A DNA stretch of 64,000 nt from DASSKA01 sp963839365. Its GTDB lineage: Bacteria > Actinomycetota > Actinomycetes > Propionibacteriales > Nocardioidaceae. The stretch covers positions 248,001 to 312,000 of the forward strand of contig CAWIUT010000010.1 of assembly GCA_963839365.1 (NCBI GenBank). The letters run 5' to 3'. Positions 59,948 to 64,000 of the stretch are shown one piece after another (position 1 is the first letter of the stretch; each line of letters starts with the position of its first letter). Position numbers and translations under genes: made by a program. The notes beneath the pieces were generated by a model. It was given only the letters and a program-made list of their open reading frames with translations, searched no databases and was not told where the DNA came from.

Positions 59948-60892
59948 ATGTCAGGCGACGGGAAGACGGGGGCCGCGAACGGGCTCACGACCGGGTACCG
60001 CATCGACGTGTCCGGGCTCAGCAAGATGTTCGGCACCCTCAAGGCGCTCGACGGGCTCACCTTCGCGGTCCGGCCGGGGGTGGTGACCGGCTTCCTCGGC
60101 CCGAACGGGGCCGGCAAGACCACCACCCTGCGCTGCCTGCTCGGGCTGATCACCCCGACCGCGGGCTCGGCGACCATCGACGGCACCGCCTACCGCGACC
60201 TCACCGACCCGATCGGCACCGTGGGGGCGGTGCTGGAGTCCTCCAGCTTCCACCCCGGACGCAGCGCTCTCGCGCACCTGGAGTGGGTGGCGTTGGCCGG
60301 CGGCGTCGACCCCGCGCGGGCCGGCACGCTGCTCGAGCAGGTCGGCCTGGCCGAGGTCGCGCACCGCCGGGTCGGCGGGTTCTCCCTGGGCATGCGGCAG
60401 CGGCTGGGCCTGGCGCAGGCGCTGCTCGGCGACCCGCGCGTGCTGATCCTGGACGAGCCCGCCAACGGCCTGGACCCGGCGGGGATCGCCTGGCTGCGTG
60501 GGTTCTTGCGGTCGCTGGCCGCCGAGGGCCGTACCGTGCTGGTCTCCAGCCACGTGCTCAGCGAGATGCAGCAGACCGTGGACGACGTGGTGGTGGTGCA
60601 GCGCGGGCGGCTGGTGTGGCAGGGGCTGTTGGCCGAGCTGGAGGCCGGCCAGAGCGCCGTGCTCGTGCGCACCCCGGACTCGCACGGGCTGCGCTCGGCG
60701 CTGCCGGGGCACTCCGTGGAGGAGCAGCCCGACGGCCGGCTGCGGGTGACCGGAGGTACGACGGAGGAGGTCGGCCACGCCGCGTTCGTGGCCGGCGTGG
60801 AGGTGCACGAGCTGGTCGCCGAGACCGGCGCGCTGGAGAGGCTGTTCCTGGACATGACCGCAGACCGGCCGAGCGAGACGGCCCCCGCATGA
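59948..60892 (+). CDS. ABC-2 type transporter ATPase
   Basis: A 314-residue ATP-binding subunit. Walker A is GFLGPNGAGKTTTLRCLLGL (about residues 43-62), signature FSLGMRQRLGLAQALLGDP, Walker B VLILDEPANGLDPAG, and H-loop VLVSSHVLSEM. The C-terminal 90 residues form the accessory domain usual in drug or antibiotic exporters of the DrrA/BcrA kind. ATG 59948 is chosen; ATG 59939 is in the same frame. The stop overlaps the permease start (ATGA). Confidence 0.92.
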   Translation: MSGDGKTGAANGLTTGYRIDVSGLSKMFGTLKALDGLTFAVRPGVVTGFLGPNGAGKTTTLRCLLGLITPTAGSATIDGTAYRDLTDPIGTVGAVLESSSFHPGRSALAHLEWVALAGGVDPARAGTLLEQVGLAEVAHRRVGGFSLGMRQRLGLAQALLGDPRVLILDEPANGLDPAGIAWLRGFLRSLAAEGRTVLVSSHVLSEMQQTVDDVVVVQRGRLVWQGLLAELEAGQSAVLVRTPDSHGLRSALPGHSVEEQPDGRLRVTGGTTEEVGHAAFVAGVEVHELVAETGALERLFLDMTADRPSETAPA

Positions 60893-61731
60893 GCGGCGCC
60901 ACGACCACCGCCCCGCCCGGCGCCGCGGCCGGACATCACGCGACGGCGGCCATGCTGGTGCGCTCGGAGCTGCGCAAGATCTTCTCCACCCGGCTCTGGT
61001 GGGGGCTGCTGCTCGGCGCCATCGTCTACACCGCGGTGCAGTCCGGCGTCACCGCAGGGTTCGCCGGGGTCAGCCAGGGCGGGCAGGCGGCCACGCCGGG
61101 CCTGGAGACCGCCGCCGGGATCCGCAGCGTCTACGCCCAGGCGCTGTTCACCGGCAGCTACATCCTGGCGATGATCCTCGGCATCACCGGGATGACCGGC
61201 GAGTACCGCTACCAGACCATCACCCCCACCTTCCTGGCCTCACCGCGGCGGGGCCGGGTGGTCGGCGCCAAGATGGTCGCCCACCTGCTGGTGGGGGCCG
61301 GGTACGGGCTGGTGGCGCTGGTGACCGCACTCGTGGTCGGCGGCGTCGTGATGGCCGCGCGGGGCTACGGGCTCGGCTACGGCGCCGACCGGCTGTGGCC
61401 GTCGATCGTGCTGGCCGTGGCCGCGGTGGCGATCTGGACCGTGCTCGGCATCGGGATCGGCACCCTGATCCGCAACCAGGTCGCGGCCATCCTGATCGCC
61501 GTGCTCATCACCTTCCTCATCGAGCCCATCGTCAGCTTCGCGCTGAACGCGGTCGGGGTCGGGGGGGCGGTCGAGTGGCTGCCCACGAACGCCTCGGCGG
61601 CGCTGATGTCGCCGGGCGTCACGGTGGTGCACTACCTGGCCTGGTGGGCCGGCGGGCTGGTGCTGATCGGCTACGCCGTGGTGCTGGCCGCGCTGGGCGT
61701 GCTGATCTCGGTGCACCGCGACATCTCCTGA
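60889..61731 (+). CDS. ABC-2 type transporter permease
   Basis: A 280-residue membrane protein with about six helices. It has VRSELRKIFSTRLWWGLLLG at the start, YILAMILGITGMTGEYRYQT (the coupling segment), SPRRGRVVGAKMVAHLLVGA, and later helices to VVLAALGVLISVHRD. It forms the export channel with the ATPase encoded just upstream. The cargo is unknown. No regulator besides the nearby iron repressor is adjacent. Confidence 0.9.
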   Translation: MSGATTTAPPGAAAGHHATAAMLVRSELRKIFSTRLWWGLLLGAIVYTAVQSGVTAGFAGVSQGGQAATPGLETAAGIRSVYAQALFTGSYILAMILGITGMTGEYRYQTITPTFLASPRRGRVVGAKMVAHLLVGAGYGLVALVTALVVGGVVMAARGYGLGYGADRLWPSIVLAVAAVAIWTVLGIGIGTLIRNQVAAILIAVLITFLIEPIVSFALNAVGVGGAVEWLPTNASAALMSPGVTVVHYLAWWAGGLVLIGYAVVLAALGVLISVHRDIS

Positions 61732-61768
61732 CCCGGCGGCGTGCGCACACGCAGGTCGTGGCGGCCGG

Positions 61769-62641
61769 TCACCCGTCTGACAACGCGGTGAGGAACGCGC
61801 TGGTGCCCATGTCGAGCTTGTACGTCGCGAGGTCGTCGCCGCGGGTGCGGCCCCGGTTCACGATCACGACCGGCATCGCGAGCTTGGCGGCGCGCTTGAC
61901 GAACCGGAGGCCGGACATCACGGTCAGCGACGAGCCGACCACCAGCAGCGCGCCGCCCTCGGCGGCGAGGTCCTCGACCGCCCGGTAGCAGGCAAGCACC
62001 CGCGGCTTGGGCACGTTCTCGCCGAAGAACACCACGTGCGGCTTCAGCACCCCGTCGCAGAACACGCAACCGGGGACCACGAAGCCGTCGGTGCCGGCCA
62101 GCTCGACGTCCCCGTCCGGCCGGCTCTCCGCCTCCCGGTGCGCCGCGGCGAAGCCGGGGTTGAGGTCCGAGAGCCGCTCGTGCAGCGACTCCCGGCCGCT
62201 CAGCTGGCCGCAGGACAGGCAGACCACCTCCGCGATCCGCCCGTGCAGCGCGCACATCCGGGTCGAGCCGGCGGCCTCGTGCAGCCCGTCCACGTTCTGG
62301 GTGATCAGCATCTGCTGCCGCCCGGCCGCCTCCAGCCCGGCCAGCGCGCGGTGCCCGCGGTTCGGCAGTGCGCGCGTCATCCGCGACCAGCCGACGTGGG
62401 ACCGGGCCCAGTACCGCTGCCGCGCGGCCCGCCCGGACACGAACTCCTGGAAGGTCATCGGCGTGCGGGCCGGCGCTCCCGGCCCGCGGTAGTCGGGGAT
62501 GCCCGAGTCGGTGCTCAGGCCGGCTCCGCTGAGCGTCAGGAACGGTCGGTCCCGCAACAGGGCCAGGGCCCGGTCCGCCCCGGGCGGCGCGTCGTAGGCC
62601 GGGCCGGGTGCCGGGGCAGCGGTAGCGACCGGAACATCCAC
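61769..62641 (-). CDS. Sir2-family NAD-dependent protein deacylase
   Basis: A 290-residue sirtuin. NAD site: FLTLSGAGLSTDSGIPDYRG (about residues 34-53), TQNVDGLHEAAGS, catalytic His in ALHGRIAEV, and VGSSLTVMSGLRFV. The zinc ribbon has CLSCGQL and GCVFCDGVLKP, giving four cysteines. It resembles class II/SIR4-like bacterial sirtuins. It would remove acyl groups from lysines using NAD+. GTG 62641 is chosen because a TACGCT -10 lies 7 nt upstream (leaderless). It is divergent from the HAD gene by only 30 bp. Confidence 0.93.
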   Translation of the reverse strand: MDVPVATAAPAPGPAYDAPPGADRALALLRDRPFLTLSGAGLSTDSGIPDYRGPGAPARTPMTFQEFVSGRAARQRYWARSHVGWSRMTRALPNRGHRALAGLEAAGRQQMLITQNVDGLHEAAGSTRMCALHGRIAEVVCLSCGQLSGRESLHERLSDLNPGFAAAHREAESRPDGDVELAGTDGFVVPGCVFCDGVLKPHVVFFGENVPKPRVLACYRAVEDLAAEGGALLVVGSSLTVMSGLRFVKRAAKLAMPVVIVNRGRTRGDDLATYKLDMGTSAFLTALSDG

Positions 62642-62648
62642 GCAAGCC

Positions 62649-62654
62649 AGCGTA
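62649..62654 (-). promoter_or_regulatory. -10 box for leaderless sirtuin mRNA
   Basis: On the minus strand TACGCT lies 7 nt before GTG 62641, without a ribosome binding site. Only 30 bp separate the sirtuin and HAD start codons, so the two promoters must overlap. Confidence 0.4.
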
Positions 62655-62671
62655 CGTGCCACGATGGGCCC

Positions 62672-63502
62672 ATGACCTCGCCCTCCCGACCGGTGCGGAC
62701 CTGGCTCTGCGACATGGACGGCGTGCTGGTGCACGAGGACGAGGTGATCCCCGGCGCCGCGGATTTCGTCAAGCGGCTGCAGGAACGCCGGCTGCCCTTC
62801 CTGCTGCTCACCAACAACTCCATCTACACGCCGCGGGACCTGAAGGCGCGGCTGCACCGGAGCGGCATCGACGTGCCGGAGGACGCGATCTGGACCAGCG
62901 CGATGGCCACCGCGCAGTTCCTGGACGGCCAGCGGCCCGGCGGTACGGCGTACGTGATCGGCGAGGCGGGGCTCACGACCGCGATGCACGAGATCGGCTA
63001 CGTGCTCTCGGAGCGGTCCCCGGACTACGTGGTGCTCGGCGAGACGAGAACCTACTCGTTCGAGGCGATCACCACCGCGATCCGGCTGATCGAGGACGGG
63101 GCCCGGTTCATCGCCACCAACCCCGACCCCACCGGGCCCAGCGTGCACGGGCCGCTGCCGGCCACCGGGTCGGTGGCGGCGCTGATCACCCGGGCGACCC
63201 GTGTGGACCCCTACTTCGTGGGCAAGCCGAACCCGCTGATGATGCGGTCGGCGCTGAACCGGATCGACGCGCACTCCGAGACCACGGTGATGGTCGGCGA
63301 CCGGATGGAGACCGACGTGGTGGCCGGGCTGGAGGCCGGGCTGCGCACCATCTTGGTGCTCACCGGCTCCACCCGCGCGCAGGACGTGGAGCGGTTCCCC
63401 TACCGGCCGACCCGGGTGGCGGACTCGGTGGCGGACCTGGTGGGCGTGGTCGAGGAGTGGGACGACATCGGGCCGGAGCAGGTCGTCGACTTCGCCGTCT
63501 GA
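62672..63502 (+). CDS. HAD-IIA family phosphatase (NagD-like)
   Basis: A 276-residue HAD hydrolase. Motif I is TWLCDMDGVLVHEDEVIPGA (nucleophile Asp in DMDG), motif II LLTNNSIYTPRDL, a C2A cap follows, then motif III/IV GKPNPLMMRSALN and VMVGDRMETDVVAGLEAGLR. This is the NagD/AraL branch, which removes phosphate from sugars or nucleotides. The substrate is not predictable. ATG 62672 fits the family; upstream sequence is a shadow of the sirtuin gene. Confidence 0.93.
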   Translation: MTSPSRPVRTWLCDMDGVLVHEDEVIPGAADFVKRLQERRLPFLLLTNNSIYTPRDLKARLHRSGIDVPEDAIWTSAMATAQFLDGQRPGGTAYVIGEAGLTTAMHEIGYVLSERSPDYVVLGETRTYSFEAITTAIRLIEDGARFIATNPDPTGPSVHGPLPATGSVAALITRATRVDPYFVGKPNPLMMRSALNRIDAHSETTVMVGDRMETDVVAGLEAGLRTILVLTGSTRAQDVERFPYRPTRVADSVADLVGVVEEWDDIGPEQVVDFAV

Positions 63503-63552
63503 GCCGGTCCGGACAGATCCGACGATCCCTCACGGGATCCGGTGGGACGCCA

Positions 63553-63558
63553 TAACAT
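63553..63558 (+). promoter_or_regulatory. -10 box for leaderless membrane protein mRNA
   Basis: TAACAT lies 6 nt before ATG 63565 in a short AT-rich patch (CATAACATGC). No ribosome binding site precedes the start. Confidence 0.45.
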
Positions 63559-63564
63559 GCTCGA

Positions 63565-64000
63565 ATGCAACGGGAATGGGTGCCGCTGTCGGCGTCGTCG
63601 CTGGTCACCGGCGTGATGGCCCTGGTGCTGGGGAGCCTGCTCGGGCCGAGCACCAACGGCCGCAACGCGGCCGCCACCCTGCAAGTGGTGCTCCACCACG
63701 GCAGCCGGTGGATGGCGATGGCGGTGCTGTTCTTCATCGCCTCGGTCGCGCTCACGCTCGGGCTGCCCACGTTGCTGGCGCTGTTCGACAAGCCGCGCGG
63801 CCGCGCCCTCGGGCTGGTCGGCACCTCGGTGTTCCTGGTCGGCACGATCGGCACCTGCGGCTACAGCATGCTGATGACGTTCTTCCACGCCCTGGCCAAT
63901 GAGCACGCCGTCAACGCGGCACAGCTCGACTCGGCGGTCTCCGGTGGCTGGCTGGCGGTCTTCTTGTACCTGTGGGTCGTCGGCTTCATGGCCGGGGTGC
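63565..64000 (+). CDS. multi-pass membrane protein, 3' end outside window
   Basis: At least 145 residues, running off the window end. It opens MQREWVPLSASSLVTGVMAL. At least four membrane helices are visible (LVTGVMALVLGSLLG, MAMAVLFFIASVALTLGLPT, ALGLVGTSVFLVGTIGTCGY, GGWLAVFLYLWVVGFMAGV). No family is recognised; the spacing resembles small actinobacterial DUF4386- or YhhN-like membrane proteins, but this is not a firm match. Confidence 0.75.
   Translation, partial: MQREWVPLSASSLVTGVMALVLGSLLGPSTNGRNAAATLQVVLHHGSRWMAMAVLFFIASVALTLGLPTLLALFDKPRGRALGLVGTSVFLVGTIGTCGYSMLMTFFHALANEHAVNAAQLDSAVSGGWLAVFLYLWVVGFMAGV

Overview
The window is a gene-dense, very GC-rich bacterial chromosome segment of about 64 kb. 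Families such as DUF3027, DUF2530, an XPB-type helicase with an XPB-N-like partner, HelD, a mycothiol-type maleylpyruvate isomerase fold, citrate synthase 2 next to pdxH, DtxR/IdeR and mycobacterial-type SerC point to an actinobacterium. Nocardioidaceae or a near relative is my best guess (inference). Start codons are often GTG, many genes overlap by 4 nt, and several have a -10 box 5-7 nt before the start codon, which suggests leaderless mRNAs. I saw no rRNA, tRNA, CRISPR array, intact transposase or prophage.

Region 1 (1-8737) is one long plus-strand operon: MoxR ATPase, VWA protein, XdhC, a frameshifted quinone reductase, then coxS-coxL-coxM-coxG. The S-L-M order and the AYRGAGR active-site loop make this a form II CODH-like molybdenum hydroxylase rather than a proven CO dehydrogenase. 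Region 2 (8743-18965) is housekeeping and accessory: DUF952, CutC, a DUF4031/LD-carboxypeptidase read-through ORF, an HD protein, a sugar porter, HelD, a secreted tripeptidyl-peptidase-like hydrolase, an MDMPI-like protein and a VOC protein. Region 3 (19092-26460) contains decayed DNA (a sigma-factor remnant, and a sulfatase remnant whose 5' end appears inverted) around an intact penicillin acylase, the XPB helicase and a CGNR protein, plus a perfect 13-bp x5 repeat. Region 4 (26494-37263) holds the XPB-N-like helicase partner (frameshifted near its start), a lipoprotein, a secreted BNR/CARDB protein, an acyl-CoA ligase, a large subtilase and LarE.

Region 5 (37367-50855) is a conserved-looking actinobacterial core: cold-shock protein, MFS, DUF3027, DUF2530, two MarR-type regulators, an exporter, small proteins, SAM methyltransferases, serC, GNAT, SOUL heme protein, citrate synthase 2 and pdxH. 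Region 6 (50901-64000) has a TetR regulator with a heterodimeric ABC exporter, a 346-bp intergenic region, an MFS exporter, a hotdog protein, photolyase, IdeR-like regulator, an ABC-2 transporter, a sirtuin, a HAD phosphatase and a partial membrane protein.

The most unusual feature is in the 55272-55617 intergenic region. On the minus strand it has a sigma70-like promoter, an exceptionally long Shine-Dalgarno match, a 12-codon ORF, and a three-way-junction RNA fold followed by a U-tract. This looks like a free-standing small transcript. Four other loci (quinone reductase, sigma factor, sulfatase, XPB-N protein) carry frameshifts that are either real decay or sequencing errors.
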